Shown: positions 25,317 through 34,660, numbered from the stretch's first letter. The stretch: DNA of 64,000 nucleotides from JACKJP01 sp050249695 (GCA_050249695.1 JBFWQA010000006.1:66050-130049); one strand, 5' to 3'. The notes: generated by a model from the letters alone, not told the origin. Program-made: numbers and translations.

Positions 25317-27171
25317 GCCTGTCCGTCCCCTCGCCGCCGGAATTCTCCTCGAACAGTTCGGCTAGCTTTTCAGTCATGGCTCCGCCGAGTTCCTCGGCAT
25401 CGACGATCGTCACGGCCCGCCGGTAGTAGCGGGTCACATCGTGGCCGATGCCGATCGCGATCAGTTCGACGGGCGAGCGCGTCTCGATCTCCTCGATCAC
25501 CTCGCGCAGGTGCTTTTCCAGATAATTGCCGGGATTGACCGACAAAGTGGAATCATCGACGGGGGCACCGTCGGAAATCATCATCAGGATCCGCCGGTTT
25601 TCCGGCCTCGCCAGCAGCCGCCGGTGCGCCCAGGCCAGGGCCTCGCCGTCGACATTCTCCTTCAGCAGCCCCTCGCGCATCATCAGGCCGAGATTGCGGC
25701 GTGCCCGGCGCCAGGGAGCATCCGCAGACTTGTAGATGATATGGCGGATGTCGTTGAGGCGTCCGGGCGCCGCCGGCCGGCCGGCGGAAAGCCAGGCCTC
25801 GCGCGACTGCCCCCCCTTCCAGGCCTTGGTCGTGAAGCCCAGAATCTCCACCTTGACGCCGCAGCGTTCAAGCGTGCGCGCCAGAATATCCGCGCAGGTC
25901 GCCGCCACGGAAATGGGCCGACCGCGCATCGAGCCGGAATTGTCGATCAGCAGCGTGACGACCGTGTCGCGGAAATCGGTATCGCGTTCGGCCTTGAAGG
26001 CGAGCGCCTGCATCGGGTCCATCACGATCCGCGGCAGCCGGGCGGTGTCGAGAACGCCTTCCTCCAGATCGAAGTCCCACGACCGGTTCTGCTGCGCCAT
26101 CAGACGGCGCTGCAGGCGGTTGGCGAGCCGCGCGACGACATGGCTGAGATGGAGGATCTGCTTGTCGAGAAAGCCGCGCAGACGTTCCAGTTCCTCGGCG
26201 TCGCACAGCTCGTCGGCGCTGACGGTCTCGTCATAGGCGTCGGTGAAGATCCGGTACTGGCTGCGCGGTTCGTTGGCCCCGGCGGGCGTCGGCCGCCAGG
26301 GGTCGGAGCTTTCCGGCGCCTCGGCCTCTTCCAGTTCGTCGCGCCGCTCGTCGGGTTGCGCCTCGCTGGCTTCCGCCTGCGCCTCGGCGTCCTCCTCCAT
26401 CTGCTGCGTCTCACTCTCGGCGCTTTCGCCGCCGTCCTCGCCGGAAGGCTCCTGCTCCTCGGCGCCGGGATCCTCCGCTTCCTCGCCCTCGTCCTCGGCC
26501 GGCTCCTGTTCGGGTTCGCCGCCCAGCTCGTCGCCCATGTCGAAAGCGGTGATGAGATCGCGCATGCACCGGGCGAAAGCCTCCTGGTCCTCCAGCGATC
26601 CGGGCAGACGCTCCAGTTCCGCTCCTGCCTTCTCGACGATCCAGTCACGCCACTGGGCGACCAGAGGTTCGGCCGATTTGGGCACCTTGGCGCCGGTGAG
26701 GCGTTCGCGCGCGATCAGCGCCACCGCGTCCTCCAGCGGCGCTTCCTCGCGGCTGGTGATCTTGCTGGCGTTGAGGCGCGTGTAGCGGGCATCGAGCATC
26801 GCGGCCAGGTTCTTGGCGACCCCCTTCATCCGATTGGCGCCGATCGCCTCGCATCGAGCCTGCTCGACGGCATCGAAGAGCGCGCGCGCGTTGCGTCCCG
26901 TCGGGCTCAGCTTCTGATGGAGGGGGCCGTCGTGGCAGGCGATGCGCAATGCCAGCGCATCGGCCTGGCCGCGCGCACTTGCCGCTTCCGCCGGGCTCAT
27001 GGCGCGCGGCGGCTCGGGCAGGCGCACGCTGTCGCCGCCGACGCTCGCCCTGTCACCGCCATAGGTGACCTGGATGTCGGGTCTGCCGCCAATGGCCTTC
27101 AATGTCGCCGAAATCGCCCGCTTGAACGGCTCGTTGGGGCCTTCGCGTCCGGATTTGCTGGGCGGGCTCAT
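25297..27171 (-). CDS. cobT: Cobaltochelatase subunit CobT
   Basis: A 624-residue subunit of the ATP-dependent aerobic cobaltochelatase (CobN-CobS-CobT), which inserts Co2+ into hydrogenobyrinic acid a,c-diamide. The N-terminal 200 residues match CobT, a very acidic Glu-rich region covers about 215-305, and the C-terminal von Willebrand A domain has the MIDAS motif DNSGSMRGRP near residues 406-415 plus GDPVDD-type ISDGAPVDDSTL late in the protein. It starts 11 bases after cobS. CobN is not in the window. The symbol follows the aerobic-pathway convention, not the unrelated phosphoribosyltransferase CobT. Confidence 0.95.
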   Translation of the reverse strand: MSPPSKSGREGPNEPFKRAISATLKAIGGRPDIQVTYGGDRASVGGDSVRLPEPPRAMSPAEAASARGQADALALRIACHDGPLHQKLSPTGRNARALFDAVEQARCEAIGANRMKGVAKNLAAMLDARYTRLNASKITSREEAPLEDAVALIARERLTGAKVPKSAEPLVAQWRDWIVEKAGAELERLPGSLEDQEAFARCMRDLITAFDMGDELGGEPEQEPAEDEGEEAEDPGAEEQEPSGEDGGESAESETQQMEEDAEAQAEASEAQPDERRDELEEAEAPESSDPWRPTPAGANEPRSQYRIFTDAYDETVSADELCDAEELERLRGFLDKQILHLSHVVARLANRLQRRLMAQQNRSWDFDLEEGVLDTARLPRIVMDPMQALAFKAERDTDFRDTVVTLLIDNSGSMRGRPISVAATCADILARTLERCGVKVEILGFTTKAWKGGQSREAWLSAGRPAAPGRLNDIRHIIYKSADAPWRRARRNLGLMMREGLLKENVDGEALAWAHRRLLARPENRRILMMISDGAPVDDSTLSVNPGNYLEKHLREVIEEIETRSPVELIAIGIGHDVTRYYRRAVTIVDAEELGGAMTEKLAELFEENSGGEGTDRRAATRH

Positions 27172-27182
27172 GAAAGTGCGGC

Positions 27183-28190
27183 TCAGTTCAGCGCCAGGTT
27201 GACGCTGGATTCGGGAAGTTCCTTGCCGAAGCAGCGCTGATAGAACTCGGCGACCACCGGCCGCTCAAGCTCGTCGCACTTGTTGACGAAGGTCAGCCTG
27301 AAGGCTTCGCCCAGATCGCCGAAGATATCGGCGTTTTCCGCCCAGGTGATCACCGTGCGCGGGCTCATCACCGTCGACAGGTCGCCATTGACGAAAGCAG
27401 CTCGCGTGAGGTCGGCGAGACGGACCATCCGCGAAGCGGTGTCGCGGCCTTCGTCGCCCTTCATCCACTTGGCCTTGGCGAGGATGATGTTCACCTCGTC
27501 GTCATGCGGCAGATAGTTCAGCGCCGAGACGATCGACCAGCGGTCCATCTGCGCCTGGTTGATCTGCTGCGTGCCGTGATAAAGGCCCGACGTGTCGCCG
27601 AGGCCGATCGTATTGGCGGTAGCGAACAGACGGAAGGCGGGGTGGGGTTTGAGCACCCGGCTCTGGTCGAGCAGGGTCAGGCGACCGGAGGATTCCAGCA
27701 CCCGCTGGATCACGAACATCACGTCCGGCCGGCCGGCGTCGTACTCGTCGAAGACCAGGGCGACATTGTTCTGATATGCCCACGGCAGGATGCCGTCGCG
27801 GAACTCCGTGACCTGCTTGCCGTCCTTCAGAACGATCGCATCCTTGCCGATCAGATCGATGCGGCTGATATGACTGTCGAGATTGACCCGCACGCAGGGC
27901 CAGTTCAGGCGGGCGGCGACCTGCTCGATATGGGTCGACTTGCCGGTGCCGTGATAGCCGGTGATCATCACGCGGCGGTTGTAGGCAAAACCCGCGAGGA
28001 TGGCGAGGGTCGTCTCGCGGTTGAAAAGGTAGTCGGGATCTGTGTCGGGCACGTTCGGATTGGTTTCCGAATAGGCCGGAACCTCCATATCGCTGTCGAT
28101 GCCGAATACCTGGCGGACTGACAGCTTCATGTCGGGCAGCCCCGCCCCGGGGCCGTTCGGCGTGGAAGCTGCAGTAACGGGCGTTGTCAT
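27183..28190 (-). CDS. cobS: Cobaltochelatase subunit CobS (AAA+ ATPase)
   Basis: A 335-residue MoxR-type AAA+ ATPase that drives cobalt insertion with CobT and CobN in B12 synthesis. Walker A is GYHGTGKST at residues 78-86, Walker B FDEYD at 147-151, and a sensor-type FATANTIG motif follows. The N-terminal DMKLSVRQVFGIDSDMEVPA is characteristic of CobS. Length is normal for the family. It lies 77 bases after the J-domain gene and directly ahead of cobT; no cobalamin riboswitch is visible upstream. Confidence 0.96.
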   Translation of the reverse strand: MTTPVTAASTPNGPGAGLPDMKLSVRQVFGIDSDMEVPAYSETNPNVPDTDPDYLFNRETTLAILAGFAYNRRVMITGYHGTGKSTHIEQVAARLNWPCVRVNLDSHISRIDLIGKDAIVLKDGKQVTEFRDGILPWAYQNNVALVFDEYDAGRPDVMFVIQRVLESSGRLTLLDQSRVLKPHPAFRLFATANTIGLGDTSGLYHGTQQINQAQMDRWSIVSALNYLPHDDEVNIILAKAKWMKGDEGRDTASRMVRLADLTRAAFVNGDLSTVMSPRTVITWAENADIFGDLGEAFRLTFVNKCDELERPVVAEFYQRCFGKELPESSVNLALN

Positions 28191-28267
28191 ATTTCAGTTC
28201 CTGATTGTCGGATGCTTGAGAGTTTTCCCGCGGATCGTAAACCGCCGAGGCCAAATGGCAATGGCCC

Positions 28268-28840
28268 TCAGCAGAAGCCGGCCTTTCGCAATTGCCTGTA
28301 GGCCTGGATGATCTGAGCCAGCCTCGCCTCGCTGGAGCGGTCGCCGCCATTGGAATCGGGATGCAGCCGCTTTACGAGAAGCTTGTAGCGGGCGTGAATC
28401 TCGGTCTTGCCGGCATCGGCGTCGAGGCCGAGCGTATCGAGCGCCCGGGCGGCAAGCGGAGGCACGCGGCGTTTGGGCGCAGGCGCGCCATCGCGGAAGA
28501 TCTCGAACGGATCGCGCATGTCGAAACGGGCCGGCCGTGCGGGGCCGCGATCGGCTCTGCCCATCGACCAGGTCGGCCGGTGGCCGGTGACGTTGTCTAT
28601 CTGAAACTCGGCGACCTCGCTCTCAGACATGCCGGAAAAATAATTGTAGGCCTTGTTGTAGGCGCGGACATGATCGAGGCAGAGATGCAGATACTGCCCC
28701 TCGAACTGCCGGCCACGCGGCGCCGGATATTCCCCGGCCGCCTTGCATCCGACCACGGCGCAACGCGGCGCGCGGGGAAGGGGCGCGGCCTTCGTCTTGC
28801 CGATCCGGATCCGGTCAAACCATTTTGAGTCGAGTTTCAT
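28268..28840 (-). CDS. J-domain (DnaJ-like) protein
   Basis: A 190-residue co-chaperone-like protein. The J domain is at the C-terminus (residues about 132-190) with the HPD motif at 160-162 in KRLHPDSNGGD, which should stimulate an Hsp70 ATPase. The N-terminal part has cysteine/histidine pairs (CAVVGCKAAGEYPAPRG and LHLCLDHVRAYNKAYNYF) that look zinc-binding. This architecture next to cobS is widespread in Hyphomicrobiales; a dedicated client is unknown. It is divergent from bolA. Confidence 0.9.
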   Translation of the reverse strand: MKLDSKWFDRIRIGKTKAAPLPRAPRCAVVGCKAAGEYPAPRGRQFEGQYLHLCLDHVRAYNKAYNYFSGMSESEVAEFQIDNVTGHRPTWSMGRADRGPARPARFDMRDPFEIFRDGAPAPKRRVPPLAARALDTLGLDADAGKTEIHARYKLLVKRLHPDSNGGDRSSEARLAQIIQAYRQLRKAGFC

Positions 28841-28917
28841 CGCCGAGCATTATATGGATCGCGGTCTGAGGCGGACAAGCACTCCGTCCGCCACAACCTG
28901 TCTGGAAAGCATCCCTC

Positions 28918-29172
28918 ATGAGCGTCAAGGAAACCATAACCGACAAGCTGAACGCCGCCTTCGCGCCGACAAGCCTGGAAGTCATCGATGAATCCGAAAA
29001 GCATCATGGCCACGCCGGATGGCGGGAAGGTGGCGAAACGCATTTCCGCGTGAAAATCTCCTCGCCCGGTCTTGCCGATCTCAGCCGGCTCGAACGGCAC
29101 CGGCGGATCATGGGCGTTCTTGAAGCCGAACTCGCCGGTCCCGTTCACGCGCTGGCGATCGAGGTGCGCTGA
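28918..29172 (+). CDS. BolA-family protein
   Basis: An 84-residue class II-type KH-fold protein with the BolA features DKLNAAFAPTSLEVIDES, then HHGHAGWREGGETHFRVKI and the terminal HRRIMGVLEAELAGPVHALAIE. BolA proteins pair with monothiol glutaredoxins to coordinate Fe-S clusters and influence stress responses. Whether this is BolA or a BolA paralogue such as IbaG cannot be decided. It is divergent from the J-domain gene and convergent, six bases apart, with the CorC-like gene. Confidence 0.93.
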   Translation: MSVKETITDKLNAAFAPTSLEVIDESEKHHGHAGWREGGETHFRVKISSPGLADLSRLERHRRIMGVLEAELAGPVHALAIEVR

Positions 29173-29178
29173 CGGCGC

Positions 29179-30489
29179 TCAGGCCGCCTCCACCTTCCTG
29201 GCGACGGGCGGCACTGCACCTGCCGCGGCGACCGGCGCGATGTGCAGCAATGTCAGGCGGTTCCGCACGCGCCTGAGGACGGAAAAGCGGAAGCCGTAGA
29301 AGGTGAAGACCTGGCCCGCATCCGGGATCATCCGTGCCGCGTTGATGACGAGGCCGGCGACCGTCGTCGCTTCCTCGTCCGGCAGCGACCAGTGCATGGC
29401 GCGGTTGATGTCGCGGATGGGCACGGCGCCCTCGACCTGAACGGAACCATCGGACTGCACCTTCAGGCCCTGCACCTCGATGTCGTGCTCGTCCGATATC
29501 TCGCCGACGATCTCCTCCAGAATGTCCTCCAGCGTCAGCATGCCCATGACCTCGCCATACTCGTCGACGACCAGCGCCATGTGGATCTTGCGCTTCAGGA
29601 AGGCGTCGAGCTGGTCTTCGAGACTGGTGGTATCGGGGACGAACCAGGGACTGGTCGCGATGTCGTCGATCTTGAGATTTTCCAGCGAGCCGCCATTCGC
29701 GTGTATGGCCCGCAGCAAATCCTTGGCGTGCAGCACGCCGACGATGTTTTCCGGCTTGTCGCGCCACAGCGGCAGGCGGGTATGCGAGCTGGCGAGCACT
29801 TCGTTGACCAGCTTTACCGGCGGGTCGTCGGCATTGAGCACCTGGATCGCGGTGCGGTGAACCATCACGTCGGAGACCCAGAGATCGCGCAGGTCGAGGA
29901 CGCCGCCGAGCCTGTACTGGTCGTCGCGGATCACATTGCCTTCGCGGGCGTGCATGTCGATCGCGCCGCGCAGCTCTTCATGCGCCGACAGGACCTTCTG
30001 TTCAGGGTCGACCTTCCATCCCAGCAACGTCAGCAGGAGGCGCACGAACGCCTCGATCGCCATGACCACCGGCGCGAACAGCACCACCAGCACCCGTACG
30101 ACGGGCGCGATCGCCAGCGCGAACCGGTCAGGGTCGGTGATCGCCGCGGTCTTGGGCAGAATTTCGGAGAACACCAGCACAACGAAGGTCATGACCAGCG
30201 TGGCGTAGGCGACACCGGCGTCGCCGAACAGCGACAGGAAGAGGCTGGTCGCCAGGGAGGAGGCCAGGATGTTGACGAGATTGTTGCCGAGCAGCAGCGC
30301 GCCGATCAGCCTTTCGCGCGCATCGAGCAGCTGATTGACGACGCCGGCACGCCGGTCGCCGTTCTTGTCGAGCTGGAACATGCGGGCGCGCGAAGCTGCG
30401 GTCAGCGCGGTTTCCGATCCGGAAAAAAACGCCGAACAGATCAGCAATATGAAGATCGCGCCAATGATAATGGCGAATGTCGTTGTCAT
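29179..30489 (-). CDS. HlyC/CorC-family protein with CNNM (DUF21), paired CBS and CorC domains
   Basis: A 436-residue inner-membrane protein of the hemolysin/CorC type, a family linked to Mg2+/Co2+ export. The DUF21/CNNM membrane part covers residues 1 to about 180 with ILLICSAFFSGSETALTAASRAR at its start. Two CBS repeats follow (about 205-325, with VSDVMVHRT and VDEYGEVMGMLTLEDILEEIVGEI), then the CorC C-terminal domain ending near 425. Its ATG overlaps the aroB stop (ATGA), making it the third gene of an aroK-aroB unit, a common order in Hyphomicrobiales. Ion specificity is not evident. Confidence 0.92.
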   Translation of the reverse strand: MTTTFAIIIGAIFILLICSAFFSGSETALTAASRARMFQLDKNGDRRAGVVNQLLDARERLIGALLLGNNLVNILASSLATSLFLSLFGDAGVAYATLVMTFVVLVFSEILPKTAAITDPDRFALAIAPVVRVLVVLFAPVVMAIEAFVRLLLTLLGWKVDPEQKVLSAHEELRGAIDMHAREGNVIRDDQYRLGGVLDLRDLWVSDVMVHRTAIQVLNADDPPVKLVNEVLASSHTRLPLWRDKPENIVGVLHAKDLLRAIHANGGSLENLKIDDIATSPWFVPDTTSLEDQLDAFLKRKIHMALVVDEYGEVMGMLTLEDILEEIVGEISDEHDIEVQGLKVQSDGSVQVEGAVPIRDINRAMHWSLPDEEATTVAGLVINAARMIPDAGQVFTFYGFRFSVLRRVRNRLTLLHIAPVAAAGAVPPVARKVEAA

Positions 30490-31625
30490 GGGTCCGGAGC
30501 TTGCGCCAGTTTCTCGGCAAGATAGGAGCGGATGGCGGCCGCGTCGAGCCCGCGCGCGACGAATGCCTCGCCGATCGCCCTGACAAGTATGAATGTCAGC
30601 GATCCGCGCTCGACCTTCTTGTCCTGGGCGATGAGGTCCATGAGCGTGTCGGCGTCGGGCAGGCCGCCTTCGACCTGGAACGTATCGGTCGGCAGACCGA
30701 CGGCATGGAAGTGTGCCCTGACGCGCGCCGTCTCCTGCGCCGCGACGTGACCGAGCCTTTCGGACATCTCAAAGGCGCAGATCATACCGATCGCGATGGC
30801 CTCGCCATGCAGCAGCCGGTCGCTGTAGCCGCACGCCGCCTCGAAAGCATGGCCGAACGTGTGGCCGAGATTGAGCAGCGCCCGTTCGCCCGATTCGCGT
30901 TCGTCGCGGGCAACGATTCCGGCCTTCGCCGCGCAACTGGTGGCGATGGCTCGGATGCGCGCATGTCCGCCGCTGAAAACGGACGGCCATTCCTTCTCCA
31001 GCCAGTCGAAAAAGCCGCGGTCGCCGAGCAGGCCGTATTTGACCACCTCGGCATAGCCTGCGCGGAATTCCCGCACCGGCAGCGTATCGAGGCTTTCGAT
31101 GTCGGCGAGTACCAATGCCGGCTGGTGAAAGGCGCCGATCAGATTTTTGCCGTGCGCGGTGTCGATCCCGGTCTTGCCGCCGATCGAGCTGTCGACCTGG
31201 GCGAGCAGCGACGTCGGAATCTGCACGAAGCGAACGCCCCGGCGGAGGATGGAAGCGGCGAAACCGGCAAGATCGCCGACCACTCCGCCCCCCAGCGCGA
31301 CGACGAGGTCGCCGCGCTCGATGCGGTGATCGAGAAGGAAATCCGTCACCTCCTGCAATCTAGCGAAGCTCTTCGATTTCTCGCCTGGAGGGACGATCAG
31401 CGAATTGGCGTCGAGGCCGCCGTGGCGCAGCGAATCCTCAAGGCGGCCGAGCTGGGCCGCCGCGACGTTCGCGTCGGTGATGATCGCGAGCCGCGCGCCG
31501 GGTGCGAGCGCGGCGATATGCTCGGCCGCGCGTTCCATCAGCCCCGGCCCGATAAGGATGTCGTAGCCACGGTCCGCGAGCTCGACGCGGACTTTTCTGA
31601 CTTCAGCGTTCGCGGCAGCGCTCAT
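30486..31625 (-). CDS. aroB: 3-dehydroquinate synthase
   Basis: A 379-residue cytosolic enzyme for the second step of the shikimate pathway, turning DAHP into 3-dehydroquinate with NAD+ and a divalent metal. The NAD-binding motif VALGGGVVGDLAGFAAS, the lysine-bearing DSSIGGKTGID and the zinc ligands (Glu in YAEVVKYGLL, His in NLGHTFGHAFE and His in LLHGEAIAIGM) are present. ATG 31623-31625 overlaps the aroK stop as ATGA; longer reading upstream would run through aroK out of frame. Coupled to the CorC-like gene downstream. Confidence 0.98.
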   Translation of the reverse strand: MSAAANAEVRKVRVELADRGYDILIGPGLMERAAEHIAALAPGARLAIITDANVAAAQLGRLEDSLRHGGLDANSLIVPPGEKSKSFARLQEVTDFLLDHRIERGDLVVALGGGVVGDLAGFAASILRRGVRFVQIPTSLLAQVDSSIGGKTGIDTAHGKNLIGAFHQPALVLADIESLDTLPVREFRAGYAEVVKYGLLGDRGFFDWLEKEWPSVFSGGHARIRAIATSCAAKAGIVARDERESGERALLNLGHTFGHAFEAACGYSDRLLHGEAIAIGMICAFEMSERLGHVAAQETARVRAHFHAVGLPTDTFQVEGGLPDADTLMDLIAQDKKVERGSLTFILVRAIGEAFVARGLDAAAIRSYLAEKLAQAPDP

Positions 31626-32239
31626 TGCAGCTTGGCCTCGGCGTCGAAGGCGTTTTCCAGACGCGCCAGGACCGCCTCGATGATCTCGCCGACGACGGTT
31701 TCGTGCGGCACGTCGCGCGACATCACGGTGATATCCGCCAGGGCGTAGGTCGGGTTTCTCTGCTCGATCAGGGACTTCAGCGTTCCTTCGGGATCGGCGG
31801 TCCTGAGCAGGGGACGGTTGCTGCGCCGTTTCACGCGGCGGAACAGCAGGTCCGAATCGGCCTTCAGCCAGATGGAAACCCCGGTCGAGGCGATGATGCG
31901 GCGCGTGTCGGGATCCATGAAGGCGCCGCCGCCGGTCGCCAGGACGAGAGGCCCACCGCGCAGGATGCGCTCGATCACACGCTTTTCGCCATCGCGGAAA
32001 TAGGCTTCGCCATGCGCCTCGAATATCTCCGGGATCGTCTGGCCGGCCGCCTTCTCGATCTCCGTGTCGGCATCGACGAAGGGGATGGAAAGGCGCGAGG
32101 CCAGACGCCGGCCGACGGAGGATTTGCCGGCGCCCATCATGCCGACCAGCACGAGCGACCGGCCGCCGAGCCCTGCAACAAGCGCGGCTTCCCCGGTCCG
32201 TGCCTTGGCGGGAACGGTATTGGCATTTCCGGTCGTCAT
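31622..32239 (-). CDS. aroK: Shikimate kinase
   Basis: A 205-residue kinase that phosphorylates shikimate at O-3. Walker A GMMGAGKS is at residues 33-40; the shikimate-binding Asp is in VDADTEIE, the Arg in YFRDGEKRVI, the Gly-Gly in LATGGGAF, and the lid in RSNRPLLRT. A 28-residue N-terminal extension ahead of the kinase core is typical in rhizobia. First gene of the aroK-aroB-CorC-like unit; about 235 bases upstream carry no recognisable gene. Confidence 0.97.
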   Translation of the reverse strand: MTTGNANTVPAKARTGEAALVAGLGGRSLVLVGMMGAGKSSVGRRLASRLSIPFVDADTEIEKAAGQTIPEIFEAHGEAYFRDGEKRVIERILRGGPLVLATGGGAFMDPDTRRIIASTGVSIWLKADSDLLFRRVKRRSNRPLLRTADPEGTLKSLIEQRNPTYALADITVMSRDVPHETVVGEIIEAVLARLENAFDAEAKLQ

Positions 32240-32474
32240 CGGCTCCTTGGCCCTTCAGCATGCGGCAGGCGGTGCATCATGGCAGGTCGTAATGGGGCGC
32301 GGGCGGATTGACAAGCGGCGCGCGGGACGCGGGCGCCGGCATCGACCGTCCGGGGTGCTCTGCGGGCTTCCAAAAGCGTGCCAATCGTGCTTTGTGAAGC
32401 TGGGGCCGATCAAAAACGGCACGCAGCGCCACGGCGCGGCGCGTCGGGGCAAGTATTCCGGGGTAGCCGTCGCG

Positions 32475-32615
32475 ATGCCATCGCTCATTCGTTTCATCGT
32501 CTTCTGCGGCGTCATTGCGGGGCTCGGCTATGGCGGCCTGTTCGCGCTGGCGAACTTCGTGAAACCCGAACCGCGCGAGATGACGGTGCGGGTCGATATA
32601 GACCAATTGCGCTGA
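32475..32615 (+). CDS. 46-residue single-pass membrane peptide
   Basis: A small protein of 46 residues: IRFIVFCGVIAGLGYGGLFA spans residues 5-24 as one membrane segment, followed by a short tail with KPEPREMTVRVDIDQLR that probably sits in the periplasm. I recall similar small proteins beside xerD in Hyphomicrobiales, which supports a real gene, but no function is known. The ATG at 32475 is in good context and the gene ends 27 bases before xerD. Confidence 0.75.
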   Translation: MPSLIRFIVFCGVIAGLGYGGLFALANFVKPEPREMTVRVDIDQLR

Positions 32616-32642
32616 AGGCTGCCCTCATCGTCGGGAGACCGC

Positions 32643-33584
32643 ATGATGACGACGGGACAACCGGTCTATCTCGTCGAGGCGTTTCTGGAGACGCTCGCGG
32701 CCGAGCGCGGCGCGGCCGTCAATACGCTTGAGGCCTATCGCGGCGATCTTCTCGATTTCTCGGGCTTTGCCGCCCGAAAGGGCCGCGACCCCGTCGCCGC
32801 CGATACGGAACTGATCAGGGCCTATCTGGCCGATCTCGACGCCAGGGGTTTCACGGGCACATCCGTTGCCCGGCGGCTCTCGGCGATCCGGCAGTTCTTC
32901 CGTTTTCTCGTCGATGACCGCCATCGCGAGGACGACCCCACAGGCGTGATCGAAACGCCCAAGCGGGGCCGCCCGCTGCCGAAGATTCTTTCGCAGGAAG
33001 ACGTGGACGCCCTGCTCGCGCAGGCAGCCCGGGAGGCGCAAACGGCCGAAGAGACGGCGGTGCGGATGCTGGCGCTTTGCGAACTGCTTTACGCCACGGG
33101 TCTGCGGGTTTCGGAACTCGTGGCCTTGCCGGTGGGGGCAGCGCGGGCCGCGGGCCAGGTCGTCATGGTGCGCGGCAAGGGCGGGCGCGAACGGATCGTG
33201 CCGCTGACGGAAGCGGCGCGCGACGCCATCACCGTCTGGGAGAAGATCCGGCGCGAAAGCCACCCGCAGTCACGGCATCTCTTTCCCGCCGACGGCGCCA
33301 GCGGCCATCTGAGCCGGCAGGTGTTCGCCCGCGATCTGAAGGGGCTGGCCGCGCGCGCGGGCATCGATACCAGACGCATCTCGCCGCATGTCGTGCGCCA
33401 TGCCTTCGCCAGCCATCTGCTGGAAAACGGCGCCGATCTCAGGGTCGTCCAGCAATTGCTCGGACATGCCGATATCGCAACGACGCAGATCTATACCCAT
33501 GTCATGCAGGAGCGGTTGAGGGCAGTCGTCGAAACCTATCACCCGCTTGCCGGCGAGGCAGAAGATGCATCCGGCTCTTCTTGA
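32643..33584 (+). CDS. xerD: Tyrosine recombinase XerD
   Basis: A 313-residue site-specific recombinase that resolves chromosome dimers at dif with XerC. The SAM-like N-terminal domain includes LSAIRQFFRFLVDD. Catalytic residues are visible: Arg155 in ATGLRVSEL, Lys in VRGKGGRERIVPL, His-x-x-Arg in HVVRHAFASHLL, His in LLGHADIATTQ and Tyr284 in IYTHV. The length fits XerD. No dif site is seen in the window and the gene shows no mobile-element context. Assignment to XerD rather than XerC rests on overall pattern and the accA/aroK neighbourhood. Confidence 0.95.
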   Translation: MMTTGQPVYLVEAFLETLAAERGAAVNTLEAYRGDLLDFSGFAARKGRDPVAADTELIRAYLADLDARGFTGTSVARRLSAIRQFFRFLVDDRHREDDPTGVIETPKRGRPLPKILSQEDVDALLAQAAREAQTAEETAVRMLALCELLYATGLRVSELVALPVGAARAAGQVVMVRGKGGRERIVPLTEAARDAITVWEKIRRESHPQSRHLFPADGASGHLSRQVFARDLKGLAARAGIDTRRISPHVVRHAFASHLLENGADLRVVQQLLGHADIATTQIYTHVMQERLRAVVETYHPLAGEAEDASGSS

Positions 33585-33703
33585 CACATTCGCGCCTGCG
33601 GTTCAGTGTCCGCGCCGCCCGGGGCAGGCGCCGTCCCGAATTCGCAGGACATGTGAAACCGGCAGCGCAAACACAGGCAAAGATGTTAGAACGCTCAGGC
33701 CAG

Positions 33704-34660
33704 ATGAAGTCCTATCTCGATTTTGAAAACGCGGTCGCCGAGATCGACGGACGCATCGCCGAACTGCGCGCCATCGGCGACGAGGACGGTCGCGGCAATA
33801 TCGCGGCCGAGATCGAAAGGCTCGAAAAGAAGGCGAACCAGACCCTTGGCGAGCTCTACCAGAAACTGACCCCCTGGCAGAAGACCCAGGTCGCCCGACA
33901 TCCTCTCCGGCCGCATTTCGTCGACTATCTGCAGGCGCTCATCACCGATTTCACGCCGCTGGCCGGCGACCGCAACTATGCGGAGGATGCCGCGATCGTC
34001 GGCGGGATCGGGCGGTTCCGCGGCGCCTCGGTGGTAGTGATCGGCCAGGAGAAGGGCAATACGACCGAAACGCGGCTGAAGCATAATTTCGGGATGGCGC
34101 GGCCGGAAGGATACCGCAAGGCGGTGCGGCTGATGTCGCTGGCGGAGCGTTTTTCGCTGCCTGTGCTTTGCTTCGTCGACACTGCGGGCGCCTATCCGGG
34201 CATCGGCGCGGAGGAACGCGGCCAGGCGGAAGCGATCGCCCGCTCGACGGATGCGTCGCTGGCGTTGGGCGTGCCCAATATCGCGGTGGTCATCGGCGAA
34301 GGCGGCTCGGGCGGGGCGGTGGCCATCGCGACCGCCAACCGGGTGATGATGCTGGAACATTCGATCTATACCGTCGCCTCGCCCGAGGCTTCCGCCTCGA
34401 TCCTGTGGCGCGATTCGACCCGCGCCGCCGATGCGGCGACGGCGATGAAGGTGACCGCGCAGGATCTGAAGCGGTTCCATGTGATCGACCAGATCATCAC
34501 CGAGCCGACCGGCGGTGCGCATCGCGACGCCGCAACGGTGATCGAAGACGTGGGCGATGCGATTCAGGCCAGCCTCAACGAATTGACGACCATGAGCCCG
34601 GCGGAAATTCGCGCCGACAGGCGGCGCAAGTTCCTCGCCATGGGCACCGTCATTGACTGA
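33704..34660 (+). CDS. accA: Acetyl-CoA carboxylase carboxyltransferase subunit alpha
   Basis: A 318-residue half of the carboxyltransferase that makes malonyl-CoA for fatty-acid synthesis, partner of AccD. MKSYLDFENAVAEIDGRIAE matches the AccA N-terminus, and the crotonase-like core has GRFRGASVVVIGQEKGNTTE, VDTAGAYPGIGAEERGQ and GEGGSGGAVAIATANRV. An ATG at 33683 is an alternative start but adds no similarity. The gap of 119 bases after xerD holds no gene. Ends 174 bases before the L,D-transpeptidase gene. Confidence 0.98.
   Translation: MKSYLDFENAVAEIDGRIAELRAIGDEDGRGNIAAEIERLEKKANQTLGELYQKLTPWQKTQVARHPLRPHFVDYLQALITDFTPLAGDRNYAEDAAIVGGIGRFRGASVVVIGQEKGNTTETRLKHNFGMARPEGYRKAVRLMSLAERFSLPVLCFVDTAGAYPGIGAEERGQAEAIARSTDASLALGVPNIAVVIGEGGSGGAVAIATANRVMMLEHSIYTVASPEASASILWRDSTRAADAATAMKVTAQDLKRFHVIDQIITEPTGGAHRDAATVIEDVGDAIQASLNELTTMSPAEIRADRRRKFLAMGTVID

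Noticed and set aside
28191..28267. Cobalamin riboswitch upstream of cobS
   Set aside because: The gap to the J-domain gene is only 77 bases, too short for a B12 aptamer, and no B12-box-like sequence is present.
30486..32261. A 591-residue frame that reads through aroK into aroB
   Set aside because: The first part is an out-of-frame reading of aroK; only the part from 31625 encodes AroB, and the two genes are separate with an ATGA overlap.
32643..33584. Tyrosine recombinase as evidence of a mobile element
   Set aside because: Its length, motifs and aroK/accA neighbourhood identify housekeeping XerD.
33077..33703. A long N-terminal extension of AccA
   Set aside because: It is an out-of-frame reading of xerD; AccA similarity begins at 33704.
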